From Axinella damicornis (Eukaryota; Porifera; Demospongiae; Axinellida; Axinellidae): DNA of 64,000 bases. Within the stretch, counting starts at the first letter, position 1. The number at the start of each line of letters is the position of its first letter. Below are positions 10,133 through 22,488 of the stretch, piece after piece. The position numbers were made by a program, and so were the translations under genes. The notes beneath the pieces were generated by a model that worked only from the letters and a program-made list of their open reading frames with translations, did no database searches and had not been told where the DNA came from. The stretch lies in NCBI GenBank assembly GCA_963931865.1, contig OZ007510.1:11299698-11363697 (forward strand). The letters run 5' to 3'.

Positions 10133-10484
10133 CGTTAGTAAGCAAGCGTATGCGTGTGTATGTCCTGGGAACGCCCCTCTTTGCTTCTAGGATCAACCAC
10201 GTTTCCCCTTCCGGCTAACCCCCGCGCGCATGCGCTAAGCGGAATCAGTTCTGCAATCTGAGCAAGGAGATTACTGCGGATTGCATTTCACTTTGAACGC
10301 GGAAACACTATTATACCAAGTGTACAGGGGGAATCCTGGCTGCTACGGCTCTCTTTTCCAAATTTCCAAGCTTTACTTTAATTTGCTCTATTGGTGACAA
10401 TTAGCCGTCGTGTCAAGGGCGATGATAAGTGTCTGCTGCATTTCCTCTTCTGTACATGTAGCATAATCTGGCTTGTGTGCATGT

Positions 10485-11030
10485 CACTTTCGTAGGTACT
10501 CCTCTCCCACAGCATTCGCTCCTCGGCGGCCAAACTTGGTGGGGCCCGCACGCATGGAAAGACCCCTCTGGCAATACCGTTAATGATATTCATGACCCCC
10601 TACAAGCCCAGCAATCGGAGGTCAAAGGTGGACGTCAGCCGGATTTTCGCCCAGCATTTCCCTAAACTTGGGCCAGATCAGACTGATGGCACACCTTACA
10701 CCACCAATTTGCATGTTTTCTTGAGGCCCTGGGTGGGGTCTATGAATATCATTAGAATCAAAAATCCTCGGGTCAATGAATCTCATTAAAATCAAAAAAC
10801 GCACACAACAGGCGAACGAAGGGGGGGCCCTCGCCCCCCCTTTCGAAACCCCCTTGCCTTTCATTTAGTGGGGAGGGCGCACCGAAATCTGACCAAATTT
10901 TTGGGGTTCGGCCCTCAAAGTCGTCCCTGGGCCCTCTGAAGCTTTTTTGGTCGATTTTTGGACTGACGAGAAGCCCTACAAGTGCATAGGGTCTAAATGA
11001 CGTCTATAGACGTCAATGGGGCTTAAAGGG
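10485..11030 (+). mobile_element. 5'-truncated TTAA MITE, CCCTTTAA family, copy C
   Basis: Matches copies A and B from about their 60th base onward with scattered substitutions. It ends TTAAAGGG before TTAA at 11031-11034. The left end is replaced by unrelated sequence. Confidence 0.7.
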
Positions 11031-11044
11031 TTAAAGAAGCAGTG

Positions 11045-11161
11045 CTGCAGTCAACCACCGACATAATTCAGTTTGTGATGTATGCCATTGCTCTGTTTCT
11101 CATTATTGTCACTGGTATTATAGTTACAATCGGGATTGAAATAGAAATCCAAGATTCTTAA
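11045..11161 (+). other. Possible terminal exon of a single-pass membrane protein
   Basis: An open stretch reads LQSTTDIIQFVMYAIALF, then LIIVTGIIVTIGIEIEIQDS and a stop at 11159-11161. It is one clear transmembrane helix with a short polar tail. A CTGCAG that could be a splice acceptor lies at its start. It directly follows the copy C MITE, and no upstream exon is recognised. It may be a gene relic. Confidence 0.25.
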
Positions 11162-11516
11162 CCACACTATTTTTGAACTTTGGGTGAGATGTGCATAATC
11201 ATTCCATGTTACTGTTTTCTACATATCAACACCTTTGTGGTAATTGGTACACTAAGGGAGATCCCCCCGGGATAGTCCCTTCATATTCATGTGTTGTGGT
11301 TAGTTATAACTGAATTTCCATCACTGTCCTCTGAATACAATTCTAGATTTGTGTAGCTAAATTTAATATTGTATATCCTTAATTATGCATTCGTGCATGC
11401 TAAAGGTTTTGTTCTGTGTGTATGTACAATGTATCCAACTCTCTATCCCATTACAGTGAGACCTTTCGTATTAGCTAATTTTAGTAAGGCACGTTTCATT
11501 TTAGTAAAAAACTAAC

Positions 11517-11578
11517 TAGCCTCGTTCCCAGTCCCACGCCCAGCTTTTCACCTGGGCATGGGACTGGGAACGAGGCTA
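11517..11578. mobile_element. Foldback element TAGCCTCG...CGAGGCTA (62 bp)
   Basis: Arms TAGCCTCGTTCCCAGTCCCA and complement, with a short CAGCTTTTCACCTGGG-like loop. It is the same subfamily as the copy at 61426-61519. No clear target duplication. Confidence 0.65.
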
Positions 11579-11863
11579 TGTATGAGTCACAACCACCACA
11601 ATTATTGTTTCCGCAGTGCATTGTATTGTCAAAGTCTTGCATCCCATGACTTGCTTGCAGCTGTGAATTGTGATTATTTGAGGTATAGCTATTAGCTAGT
11701 ACTCTGCATGTGCAGGGTACTCTAATACATGACCACAACTCACAGCTAGCTACATGTCAATGTATGCTCAGGTAAAGATCATAATGTGACTGAAATCATC
11801 ACATAATATTATGAGACAGAAAGGAGCTGTACCAGCAGAAACTACCCTGCCCCACCAACAATC

Positions 11864-12490
11864 ATGTTCAATCAGCTAGAGCTCTACCCCAACAATAGGT
11901 CGGGTAGTACAGTCGTGAACATCACCTTTGAAAATTGTCCCATTGGGTTTGAACAATCTAATTTTAGTGGTGAGTGTATCTGTGACCACAGACTCTGGCA
12001 GTTCACAAACATTTGTGACATAGCTAAACACTCAATCCATACTGCGAACTGGTGGTGCGATCATAAATTTCTGCTTGGACAACAATGGAACTCTTGAGGG
12101 TTTGTTCATCACTGTTACTGTCCCCTTGATTATTGCATCAGAGAGGACAAGTATATCAACCTGAAACCCCCTGATGATCAGTGCAGTTTCAACCGCTCTG
12201 GTCTGCTGTGTGGGCAATGCAGAAGAGGGCTAAGTCTTACGCTTGGTAGCTCCCAGTGCAAGAAGTGCATGGCACTAACACATACCTAGCTCTGCTCCTT
12301 CCATTTGCACTGATATGCCAGAGCATGGCTAGAATATTGTGTTCCCAGTCTACATTTAGGGCTATCGGGGGGATTCGTGGTTTACATCAGTGATCGATCT
12401 GCAAGAGCAACAAAGCTCCTTGGCTCCAGCCCTGTACCTGTCCTGGCAACCCTCTTCCTCCTGTATTATGCAATCAAACATTATTTGCAG
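11864..12490 (+). pseudogene. Broken C-terminal part of a PMP-family membrane protein
   Basis: Consecutive blocks in different frames read CPIGFEQSNFSGECICD (frame from 11864), NGTLEGLF, then CPLDYCIRED, PDDQCSFNRSGLLCGQCRRG and LSLTLGSSQCKKC to a stop at about 12289. LALLLPFALICQS and VPVLATLFLLYYAIK follow. This is the conserved order of the Cys-rich and membrane part of sponge proteins whose N-termini carry PMP repeats like those at 1-864. At least three frame changes and stops make it a pseudogene. It is on the opposite strand from the 1-864 gene, so it is a separate locus. Confidence 0.6.
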
Positions 12491-13089
12491 GCACAGTGTA
12501 TCAATAGGAACTTTCTGCAAGCATAGATCAAAGGATTTCACCGCCCGTATATAGTACAGCATCACGTGGGCATTTCCAATCCCTACGTCGTGTAGTATAT
12601 CTATGCTGCAAGCATCATATACTTTGTTTGGAGGTTGTTCTACTCTCACACGCATTGTTTTCATCAAAGTTTAGTGCAGAGTACACAGGCACAGGAATAG
12701 CCAGAGAACTATCTCAAAACAAAACAATGTGCACAGTGCACTTAGTGTACACTGCATGTCACATGTATCAACTATCAAATGGCATGGCTTACCTTATAAG
12801 GCTACTAATAATTGCAAGTGCAAAATTTATTCATTGTGATGTATAATCATCAAGCTATTACCTAATAGTGTAGTGCATGTACAAAACTGACATCACATAA
12901 CAGCATTGACCACACTACAGTGGCTATATTGTACCAGACACAAGACTTATAATGCTATGAGATCTTCCATGGCTATAGTCCAGGAAGACATCAAACTCCA
13001 GTTCATCACTAATGGTATATTATTTTATTATATACAAAAAATAGTGAAGTATTTACAGTTGCGTGACTACCTACCACTGCTAATTTAAA

Positions 13090-13527
13090 GTTAGTGGGTA
13101 GCTACTGAAGTTAACTCAAGTATGACTCTACTCCCACTGAATTCTTTTCAAGCGCATGATGGCGGACGTCACTATAGCTACTGAAGTTTACTCAAGTATC
13201 ACCCAATATATCAGCTTTTCCTCAATGAGGTTGTAACCAGATAGTTTGTTTTGTAGTACACTCATCTGTGGTCTAATAATAAGTGAACTTCCCAGCCCTT
13301 GTCAGTTGGTTGGTTCTGTGCTCCAATCACCAAAATCGTCACTCTTCACATTGTTTTTATATCGACCATAATACTATGTTCCCCATGACATATACAGCCA
13401 CCTATTATTTGGCACTGGAGCGCAGAAACGAGTGACAAGGGCTGGGAAGTTTGCCTGAGTAAACTTCAGTAGGAGTAGCTAATACAAATTGCGTCAAGTT
13501 GAGTAAACTTCAGTGGCAACCCACAGC
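13090..13527. repeat. Inverted-repeat segment of unknown class
   Basis: AGCTACTGAAGTT...ACTCAAG near 13100 and 13172 recurs inverted as GAGTAAACTTCAGTAGGAGT near 13457 and again near 13502. Inside, AACTTCCCAGCCCTTGTCA (13287-13305) pairs with TGACAAGGGCTGGGAAGTT (13432-13450). Together they fold into a large stem. No coding capacity. The stretch from 12490 to 14060 otherwise shows no gene. Confidence 0.5.
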
Positions 13528-14059
13528 ATTCTTTTAATTAGCATGCATGGGAAGGATAATTCCTTTGAAATATACAGAGAAACTAATTAACCAACTTGTT
13601 GCTAAGAAGCAGTATCATACACACCAACTGAAAAGTCCAGGATTAAATAATTGCTGTAGAATTCCAATTACCATGCACATGCACTGCGAAAACAGGATGT
13701 TTGTTTTAGCCAAGTTTAACCAGCTACCTCAGTTGCAGTTCAGAGTCATAGGATCCACCTGGTGATCATGCCTTGACCCGTCAGACCTGATTGTCAAAGT
13801 CTTGCATCCCATGACTCACCTGCAGTGCTGGAATTGCTACGTCTCACTGATCAACTGCAATTACAGACACCTCAATGTCTTGACCAGGGTAATGCGTGAA
13901 TTGTAAATGTGACTATTTCTGCTGCAGAAGTGAATCTGTGTTGGGTCAGATGGAATGGAAGAGCCACTGCTACTTTGGATAACAGACCTAAAGAAATCCA
14001 GTGCACTGTTGTACTTCATTGATGTGAGGTTGCACTTGTCCAGCAAACCACCATACAGG

Positions 14060-14325
14060 CACCTCACTAGCTTATAAGACAGGGAGATCACTCAGTACAC
14101 GATTAAAAGAGCACAAATCAGCACTGACAAATGACCATCCTGAGCGATCTGCTGGTGCAGAACATGTAATGGACACAGGACATACCATCGATTGGGGCAA
14201 CACCCAACCAAGGCTGATCATGCATTTTTTCTGGAAGAGGTGCACCCTGGAGACCTGGCACATGAGGAGCCAGCCCAACCCCCTCAACTGGGAGGAAGGC
14301 ATCTTGCCTCATGCGTGATGCACTC
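14060..14325 (+). pseudogene. Penelope-like retroelement, C-terminal GIY-YIG tail fragment
   Basis: The plus strand encodes TRLKEHKSALTND, SAGAEHVMDTGHTIDW, IMHFFWKRCTLETWHM and NPLNWEEGILPHA before a stop. The order RL.EH...A.H....H.IDW...E...R...E...LN is that of the GIY-YIG endonuclease end of Penelope-like elements. Downstream, CACTGAAGAAGACCACC...GAAAC (about 14495-14530) matches the motif that often follows such ORFs. The reverse transcriptase part is absent. Confidence 0.5.
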
Positions 14326-14911
14326 ATCCGTGAGAACACCCCGCCCCCAACGCATGCACAGAACAATCAACAGCACTGATTTCACTTCCGGTTGTGTGCT
14401 ACCTGAGTGTGTAGGTCATGTGTCTCGCCAATTCCTCAGTTTGTCATTTGTGTACCTATAAGAGTGTCTGTTGATGTGCTGTATTGTATTACCACTGAAG
14501 AAGACCACCGCAGTGTTGTTTGAAACATTTGGTTGAGAACAAGTTCTTTGTTGAACCTCCAAGCTAGTGTAAATGCCTACTATTCCTAGCCACGCAGGCC
14601 TCTATAGCATACAGGGCACTTCCTCTAATTCCAGCAAAATTATTCTTAAAGACTAGTGGTGTTGAATCTAGATAAGGATGTTCTTCTTTTCCCAGAATAT
14701 AACTAATTAATGAAACACACTGATTAAATGATGTGTAGATGGAATGAGTAAATGTAGACACAGTAGACTCATTGACCAAATATGGATGGTTCACACGTCA
14801 AATCCTTCTTGTACAATCTACTACAAGTCACTCACTGTATAGGAAATGGATACCTACAGCCATGATACAACAAACATAAGGTTGACAACAAAGTAGTCTT
14901 TACACTCGGTT

Positions 14912-17143
14912 TCAGGACCTAAACGTGTGTGCATGTGCTTGCAATTTAATTAGGGTTGACTGGGTAAATGCAGATTCAGTGATAAATGAATGGGTTGCTT
15001 GGCGAATCATAGCACGACTTCTGAGCCTCTCTTCTGGCACCTTGTGGAACATATGCCTCATAAGGGGTGGCAAGACTTTTGGAACAAACAGCAAAAGTTG
15101 GCAGAGGGTTGCAGTTCCACCATAACCAAGATACAGGATAGCAACGGTTGAAGCAGGATCGTTAGCAGTTCTTAGCACCCACCAGAATGGTACAAGAACA
15201 CAAATGAGTAAGATGTTCATGAATAGGTACATGTTCACCTTTTTTGTATCCTTAAAGTGTTTTCGTCGTATTTTTCTTGTCTTGAAGGCAAGAAAGGCGA
15301 CCACAAATATCAATAGTCCCACCTCGGCAAGAGACACAACAAGCCAAATCTGAAGGTGTTCACTGTAGCAGAATTGTACAACCTCATAATATGGTGGTGA
15401 GGCTGTTGCTTGGAATGTTTCAACATCTCGAACCGTGGTCACATCAACAACTGACCACACAAGAAAGAACAATGCTTCAGCTCCGACTATGAGGAAAACT
15501 ACAATACACAATCCCACATCTGACCATTCCTTCCCCATCTTTCCAAAAAAGGTAAATATGCGATAAACTCGAAGCATTCTCACAAGCAATACTCCAAATA
15601 TGAGATTAATTCCTATTCCAGCACACCAGATCACGCTGCTGCAGAAGAAGGGACCATGGTTGACAACTGCATCAGAGATGGTGTGAAACAATGTGCTGAC
15701 AAAGAGTAGGTAGCATCCCAAGAACATAAGAAGGCTGAGGTTTGGACTGGTTGCTTTGATTTCAGCTGCCCTGCGGTAGTAGATGAACAGAACTAGTATG
15801 ATGGTCGTAACAGTGATGCACACCCCCGTCACAGTGAGCAGAAGCACAATAATTATTAATGGCGAGTGTTTGTAGATCCGTGGTATTTCATTGCTTAAAG
15901 CATCTGTGATACGATTGACATTTTCAAGAATGATTGCTGTAGACACCGAACCATAACTTCCCACATGGATTGCACTTCCATTTTGGACTTGAAATATGTC
16001 CACTCTTGTCTGCCATTCACGTTTGCTGTCAAATTCCACACGACCAAGTGCACCAGTAAAAGACATCATCATCAGTTCACTTTGGAGCATGTCTGCAAGG
16101 TCAGAGTTTCCCAGGTGACTGTCTTCCAGTGTCAAGTTCATTACTTGCAAATGCCCCAATGTGCCATTTAGGGCAAGTGCAAAAGCTTGTATTGAATCAT
16201 GCATCACATCAGCATAGGGGTTTGGTGTGTTAGTTTGTGTGTCTGGACCACTGGAATTGAAACGAAAACGTAGAAAATACGCTCCTTCCAGTGCACTTCT
16301 CAGAATTTCACTGTCACACACATTGTAACGCACCAGGTCTTCCAATTGATGGTCAGAGAATATCCATGCATAATTTGGCCATATAAAACCTTCCTGGTAG
16401 GCTAGGCAGATTATCTCTGCTGCTTCTCTAGCTCCAACTGAAGCAAACACTATCCTCTTCCTTGATTGCTGCAAGTTCTTCAGTACAGACGAAGTCATCC
16501 CATCTGCAACCAACAAAGTCGTATTCACGAACGTAGAGGTGTTTCCAACTTGACTACGGGCTTGTGTGGTAAAGGCACTTGCAGTGTGATAGTATGAAGC
16601 ATCTGTACCACCAATTACTGCAATATTGGTCCACCCAAATGCATCCATCATCTTGTACACGGCTTCAATGTATGCAGCAGAGGAGGGAACCATGTGCCAG
16701 AGATATGGGTACTTCTCCTGGTTATGAAGCACAGGTGACGCTGATCCAGAGATCTGAAGAAGACTGAATCCTCTATGTCCGACTAATGGCAATATCAGCT
16801 GAGCTACACTGCTGCAGAAAAGTCCTACCACTCCAACTATGTTCCGATCCTTTAGAGTTATCTGCTGAACAAAGTTTATGAGAGCCTTACTGTCAAAGTT
16901 GGGGATGCATGTCCCTGTGTCCACCTGGATGAGCTCCAGGTGATGCCCATGTAGGATGCTGGGGTTTCCATTGACCCTATCTGCAGCCTGCTGGGCAGCT
17001 GGGAGAATCTCAAGTCCCCTGTCCCAGTTTGGAACTCCAGGTCCACCTTGAACGTTCAGCACAACCAACAGCTGGAAAGTAATTGAATCACCATGACAGC
17101 TAATGACCCCAACAACCAATAAAAATAATAGCACAGTACTCAT
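14912..17143 (-). CDS. GABA-B receptor-like class C GPCR, copy 1
   Basis: A single uninterrupted frame of 743 codons. It has a signal peptide (about 1-18), a Venus-flytrap extracellular module (about 20-415) and seven membrane helices (about 428-456, 468-490, 499-521, 543-566, 598-620, 638-658, 666-690). There is no cysteine-rich linker between the flytrap and the membrane part, which separates GABA-B-type from mGluR-type receptors. Features include RGLEILPAAQQAADR (42-56), GLFCSS (107-112), the SGSASPVLH loop, conserved Cys501/Cys592 expected to bridge helix 3 and loop 2, and KTRKIRRKHFKDTKKVN as the third intracellular loop. It should couple an extracellular small ligand to G proteins; the ligand is unknown. 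It is the closest paralogue of the next gene. The start ATG directly precedes the signal peptide. Confidence 0.93.
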   Translation of the reverse strand: MSTVLLFLLVVGVISCHGDSITFQLLVVLNVQGGPGVPNWDRGLEILPAAQQAADRVNGNPSILHGHHLELIQVDTGTCIPNFDSKALINFVQQITLKDRNIVGVVGLFCSSVAQLILPLVGHRGFSLLQISGSASPVLHNQEKYPYLWHMVPSSAAYIEAVYKMMDAFGWTNIAVIGGTDASYYHTASAFTTQARSQVGNTSTFVNTTLLVADGMTSSVLKNLQQSRKRIVFASVGAREAAEIICLAYQEGFIWPNYAWIFSDHQLEDLVRYNVCDSEILRSALEGAYFLRFRFNSSGPDTQTNTPNPYADVMHDSIQAFALALNGTLGHLQVMNLTLEDSHLGNSDLADMLQSELMMMSFTGALGRVEFDSKREWQTRVDIFQVQNGSAIHVGSYGSVSTAIILENVNRITDALSNEIPRIYKHSPLIIIVLLLTVTGVCITVTTIILVLFIYYRRAAEIKATSPNLSLLMFLGCYLLFVSTLFHTISDAVVNHGPFFCSSVIWCAGIGINLIFGVLLVRMLRVYRIFTFFGKMGKEWSDVGLCIVVFLIVGAEALFFLVWSVVDVTTVRDVETFQATASPPYYEVVQFCYSEHLQIWLVVSLAEVGLLIFVVAFLAFKTRKIRRKHFKDTKKVNMYLFMNILLICVLVPFWWVLRTANDPASTVAILYLGYGGTATLCQLLLFVPKVLPPLMRHMFHKVPEERLRSRAMIRQATHSFITESAFTQSTLIKLQAHAHTFRS

Positions 17144-19108
17144 GTTTACATAAGCTGTATTACAATACTATCAGCTGCATTTTTGGGGTATTATTGTGTG
17201 TGGAGTTGGTAACGATTATATATAATCTTATTCCTTATGCTTGAATTGTGTGAGAAATTTGATAACAGGACTTCATTGTGTTCTGTGAGCCCATGGCGCT
17301 TCTTCCATATCATTGTCCATACATGGTCCTTCAGAGCATATATATAGCTAATTGGGTAACTTGATCAATGACTACCACTGCACACTCACATAATATATAC
17401 AATCTGCAACCTGGTTCTTCCCCTTGCCATGAAGCAATATGAGGTTTGTGGTGAAGGAGGTCACGCCGTCACAGTAAGAAATTTCCTACACCCCACAAGA
17501 TCCATTCCTCCATTCTGATCCCTATATATATATATATATAGATTTCCACTGTAGATTTCCTAGGACAGTTGAACACACAGCTCCATCACCTTGGGCATGA
17601 ACACCCACCCAATCCCCACCCACTTCACCTACACTGAACATAGCCATGTTGACTTGTTTTGGTTGGCAAGCATCAGGTGGAAATGAGACTTGTTCGAGGT
17701 TGGATATTAGCTAATTCCCCAGCTTGAGACCAGGGGATATGTTGGTAAACAGTGAAACATTCCCCTACTGTACAAACATCATGACAACAGCTGCATGCAT
17801 GAGTGGCCTGCATGTTAGCCAATCACTGTGCATAGTTGCTATGGACTGTTGGTGATCAATCAGACTTCATTGCATGATTAAGATTTCCTTGTTATTGTCT
17901 ACACATATCTCATGCTACACCACAATCTGGATATCATAGCTACTCTCACTAACTTGACTATGCATGTGGCCAATCACACAAATTTGTGGTGTAGGAGTTG
18001 CGTGACCAATATCATGGAATCATAGCTCATTGACCACCAACAGTCCATTATGCCTAACCACCCACGAATAACTACAGCCATGACTTTCGCACATATGGCA
18101 GATTGGATAAACACATAACAAAGTGTGCACCACCTATGATTGAGCCAGAAATCGCATGCAGTGAGTGGTATCTATGCATTACCCCACTGAACATGGCTAC
18201 TGTGACAAACAATAAACATGCAGTACTCATATGGAGGAGGTATTCTTTGACATTAAACTTCAATGAACCTTATTAACCTTAGCTAAGTGAGCATATGTAT
18301 ATATGCAGGTATAGTATTAACCAAACAACTCCATAAATCCCCAAGCACATACTAGTCATCTATTCCCGCAGACATTCAGCAGCTGAAAATTAATATGCAA
18401 TACTGGAGCGTTCTCAATCCAGTGAAACACAAGTCTATGTCCTAATGTTGCAGAAAGGAACTAAAGACAATGTGTGTATACCATATATTACGGGCAAACA
18501 ATAAGAGGCTAGCATCCCAGACCGGTCACTTTGATCTCGGCTGTCATGCTACCATAAAACAGTAGCAGCGGAAAACAATTGAATATCCTGTGGAGGTGAG
18601 ATAATCTACAGTGGTCGCCAATATTCAGACTAGCTGTGGTGGTCTTCGTTACTAGCTACAATCTCATGCAATTGTATGAGTATCTTTCATGCAGTATAAT
18701 TATATGTACCTACATTTTATAGTACATACTATAGGTATAGCTAGGTAATGTGAGCATGGTATGACCAATGCTCACATCCTGCTGCACATTTGGCATTTCA
18801 ATAAGCTGTACTTATTAACTCATGTGGAGCAATTGTTAATCAGCACGTTTAATCAAATTTAAACATACATGTACACATAGTAGATTCAGCAGTATGGTGT
18901 GGCACTAAGAAATGGCTGATGTATAAATTCCTGTACAATTGGTTAATAAAGGGAATCAAACATGTAGCTAAGTACTGCTATATACAACTTGATCAACAGG
19001 GCTATATAGCTAGTATAAAACAGAAACAGTATGTGTAAAGGACACCATGGCTCAATATTCAGTGGAGGCTAACTAATGAAATGTAGAGCGCAAATGCTTG
19101 CATGCCAT
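17144..19108. other. Intergenic, no gene seen
   Basis: AT-rich sequence between receptor copies 1 and 2 with a TATATA run near 17525. No conserved frame or RNA gene is recognised. Upstream regulatory sequence of copy 1 should lie at 17144 and above. Confidence 0.6.
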
Positions 19109-21349
19109 TCAACTAATAAATGTTGTCTGGGTAAAATTTAATGCTGATACGGTGGACTCATTCCTCAGAAATTGTCGGCTTACACGACGAATCAATGCAC
19201 GATTTCTGAGCCTTTCTTCTGGTATCTCGCGGAAAATATGCCTCATGAGGGGTGGCAAGATTTTTGGAACAAACAGCATAAGTTGGCAGAGTGCTGCAGT
19301 TCCACCATAACCAAGACACAGAACGACAAGGCTTGCCGCAGGATCGTTAACAGTTCTCAGCACCCACCAGAATGGTAAAAGAACACAAATGAGCAAAATG
19401 TTCATGAATAGGTATATATTAACCTTTTTTGTGTCCTTAAAGTGTTCGCGCCGTATTTTTCTGGTCTTAAAGGCAAGAAAGGCAACCACAAATATCAGTA
19501 TTCCCACCTCAGAAAGAGCTACAATAGTCCAAATTTGAAGATAATCACTGTAACAAAACTGTATAATTTCATAGTGTGGTGGTGAGGCTGTTGCTTGGAA
19601 CGTCTCAACGTCTCTGACAGTAAACACATCAACTACTGACCATACGAGCAGTATCATAGCCTCAGCTCCCACTATGAAGAAAACTACAACGCACAAAAAC
19701 CAATCGGACCATCGGTTTCCCATTCTCCCAAAGTAGCTGAATATACGGTAAACTCGAAGCATTTTCACAAGCAATGTACCATATACAAAATTGATTCCCA
19801 AACCAGCACACCATGTCACAAAATTGCAGAAGAAGGGACCATGATTTACAATTACGTCTGAGATTATGTGAAACAGGATGCTGACAAAGAGTAGGTAGCA
19901 TCCCAAGAACATAAGAAGACTGAGGTTTAGACTGGTTGCTTTTATTTCAGCTGCCCTGCGGTAGTAGATGAACAGAACTAGTATGACTGTTGTCAGAACG
20001 ATACACACTCCAGTCACAGTGAGCAGAAACACAGCAGACGGCAATGATGAAGTTTTATAGATCCGAGGTAGTCCGTTGCTTGATAAATCATCAATATGGG
20101 TGATGTTTTCAAGAATTATTGCTGTAGACACGGGATCATAACTTCCCACATGGATTGCACTTCCATTTCTGACTTGAAATATGTCCACTCTTGTCTGCCG
20201 CTCACGTTTGCTGTCAAATTCCACATGACCAAGTGTACCAGTAAAAGATAGCGTCATCATTTCACTTTGGAGCGTGTCTGCAATGTCAGAGTTTCCCAGG
20301 TGATTCTCTTCCTGCAAATGCCCCAATGTGCCATTTAGAGCAAGTGCAAAAGCTTGTATTGAATCATGCATCACATCAGCATAGGGATTTAATGTGTTAG
20401 TTTGTGTGTCTGGACCACTGGAATTGAAACGAAAACGTAGAAAATACGCTACCTCCAGTGCACTTCTCAGAATGTCACTGTCACACACATTGTACCGTAC
20501 CAGGTCTTCCAATCGATGGTCAGAGAATATCCATGCATAATTTGGCCATATAAAACCTTCCTGGTAGGCTAGGCAGATCATTTCTGCTGCTTCTCTAGCT
20601 CCAACTGAAGCAAACACTATCCTCTTCCTTGATTGCTGCAAGTTCTTCAGTACAGATGAAGCCCTCTCATCTGAAATCAACAAAGTCGTATTCACGAACG
20701 TAGAGGTGTTTCCAACTTGAATACGAGCTTGGGTGGTAAAGGCACTTGCAGTGTGGTAGTATGAAGCATCCGTACCACCAATTACTGCAATATTGGTCCA
20801 CCCAAATGCATCCATCATCTTGTACACAGCTTTAACGTATGCAGCAGAGGAGGGAACCATGTGCCAGAGATATGGATACTTCTCCTCGTTATGAAGCACA
20901 GGTGACGCTGATCCAGATATCTGGAGAAGACTGAATCCTCCATGTCCGGTTAATGGCAATATCAGCTGAGCTACACTGCTGCAGAAAAGTCCTACCACTC
21001 CAACTATGTTCTGGTCCCTTAGAGTTATCTGCTGAACAAAGTTTATGAGAGCCTTACTGTCAAAGTTGGGGATGCATGTCCCTGTGTCCACCTGGATGAG
21101 CTCCAGGTGATGCCCATGTAGGATGCTGGGGTCTCCATTGATTCTATCTGCAGCCTGCTGGGCAGCTGGGAGAATCTCAAGTCCCCTGTCCCAGTTTGGG
21201 ACTCCAGGTCCACCTTGAACATTCAGCACAACCAACAGCCGGAGAGCAATTGCATCACTGCTACCCTTGCAGGTTCCCACAACTAGCAGGAATAAGACAA
21301 TGTACGCAGGATTCATGAATAAGCTAGCTATAGTAGCTTGATGACACAA
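19109..21349 (-). CDS. GABA-B receptor-like class C GPCR, copy 2
   Basis: An intronless frame of 746 codons with the same architecture as copy 1 and very similar to it along its length (for example GLFCSSVAQLILPL and the FKTRKIRR...FKDTKKVN loop are shared). The longest frame starts at 21349. An ATG at codon 12 (21314-21316) opens a cleaner signal peptide (MNPAYIVLFLLVVG) and is probably the real start. The flytrap lacks a short loop found in copy 1 (VMNLTLEDS is reduced at about codon 345). The C-tail is basic and ends QTTFIS. High similarity to copy 1 and same orientation indicate recent tandem duplication. Confidence 0.92.
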   Translation of the reverse strand: MCHQATIASLFMNPAYIVLFLLVVGTCKGSSDAIALRLLVVLNVQGGPGVPNWDRGLEILPAAQQAADRINGDPSILHGHHLELIQVDTGTCIPNFDSKALINFVQQITLRDQNIVGVVGLFCSSVAQLILPLTGHGGFSLLQISGSASPVLHNEEKYPYLWHMVPSSAAYVKAVYKMMDAFGWTNIAVIGGTDASYYHTASAFTTQARIQVGNTSTFVNTTLLISDERASSVLKNLQQSRKRIVFASVGAREAAEMICLAYQEGFIWPNYAWIFSDHRLEDLVRYNVCDSDILRSALEVAYFLRFRFNSSGPDTQTNTLNPYADVMHDSIQAFALALNGTLGHLQEENHLGNSDIADTLQSEMMTLSFTGTLGHVEFDSKRERQTRVDIFQVRNGSAIHVGSYDPVSTAIILENITHIDDLSSNGLPRIYKTSSLPSAVFLLTVTGVCIVLTTVILVLFIYYRRAAEIKATSLNLSLLMFLGCYLLFVSILFHIISDVIVNHGPFFCNFVTWCAGLGINFVYGTLLVKMLRVYRIFSYFGRMGNRWSDWFLCVVVFFIVGAEAMILLVWSVVDVFTVRDVETFQATASPPHYEIIQFCYSDYLQIWTIVALSEVGILIFVVAFLAFKTRKIRREHFKDTKKVNIYLFMNILLICVLLPFWWVLRTVNDPAASLVVLCLGYGGTAALCQLMLFVPKILPPLMRHIFREIPEERLRNRALIRRVSRQFLRNESTVSALNFTQTTFIS

Positions 21350-22430
21350 TATGTATCAGCTGCAAGTTGTAAGCTTTGTATAGGAGATTTGATGACAGGA
21401 AGTTGTTTTGTTCCATACAGTGCACACAAACTGTCAGTGCCTCACTGATTGTCAATGGTCTATAACGGCTGACCACTCATGAGTAGGTATCATGATGATG
21501 TTTGTAGCTAGTTACATTGGTCCACCCCACTAGCTGCTACATGTATATCGTGTTTACAAAGTGGAACCCTCTGCCAGTACGTTTTGTTTCTTGTATAGCT
21601 TATAGCTAGTAACAGTACCTGCAGACAAGTCAACCCGTCATGACAGCTAGCTGTTCATGGAGCTGTGTTTTGTTTTGCAGTGTGCATTCCAATCGTTCAA
21701 TGTAACCCGACATGTGGCTTTTAGTACATCTCCTCATTTCCATGGTGTCATTGTAGCTATTATGTGCATTATAAGCAGCTAGTAAGTTATTGAAATACTG
21801 TGTGAGAGTCTATACACTTGTTCATACACTTCTTTCAAATGACTAACCCCCATGTTGGTGTTACTCATTATGTTTCATCTCATAGCTAGCCTAAGCCATG
21901 CAGTGTGTCCTGCACTGGGCTGTGTCTACACATGAACAATACACACACTCAGAGCATAGCCACACAAAACTTGACTTTGGCCTACTATAAGTTGACGATG
22001 CTTGAGCATCGTGGGGCAAGCCTGGAAACAGCTATATTTAGGTCTGGCAACTGATTTACGTCTATAATGGCTAGTTATGTGGTAGACTGATAAGTCGATA
22101 ACTCTCAACCTGTGTTAACATAATGGATAAGTAAGCTCTCATTCATATTCCATCTCTGCATGTGATCATTGACCACAAGAATTTCTGTGACTGCAATTAA
22201 GGTGCAAGGATTGGATTTGGATCTATGCCAACTGCAGACACATTACTAACATAAGCTAGACATTTGTCAGATACTGATCATCTGCACTAATCTTTCAGTA
22301 CTAAAATTAATGTACGAGTACAGTGTACTCAAGCTGTCAGCCTCACTGATTGTCAATAGTCTGTATACCAGTTGCAGTTCATGGCTGACCACTCATGAAT
22401 AGATCAGACAGTGCCACACCACATTGAGCC

Positions 22431-22488
22431 TAGCCTCGTACCCAGGCCTTCAAATCGCGGGGGGTTTGAAGGCCTGGGTACGAGGCTA
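22431..22488. mobile_element. Foldback element with 9-bp target duplication (58 bp)
   Basis: Arms TAGCCTCGTACCCAGGCCTT and complement. CATTGAGCC occurs directly on both sides (22422-22430 and 22489-22497), a perfect 9-bp target site duplication. Confidence 0.8.
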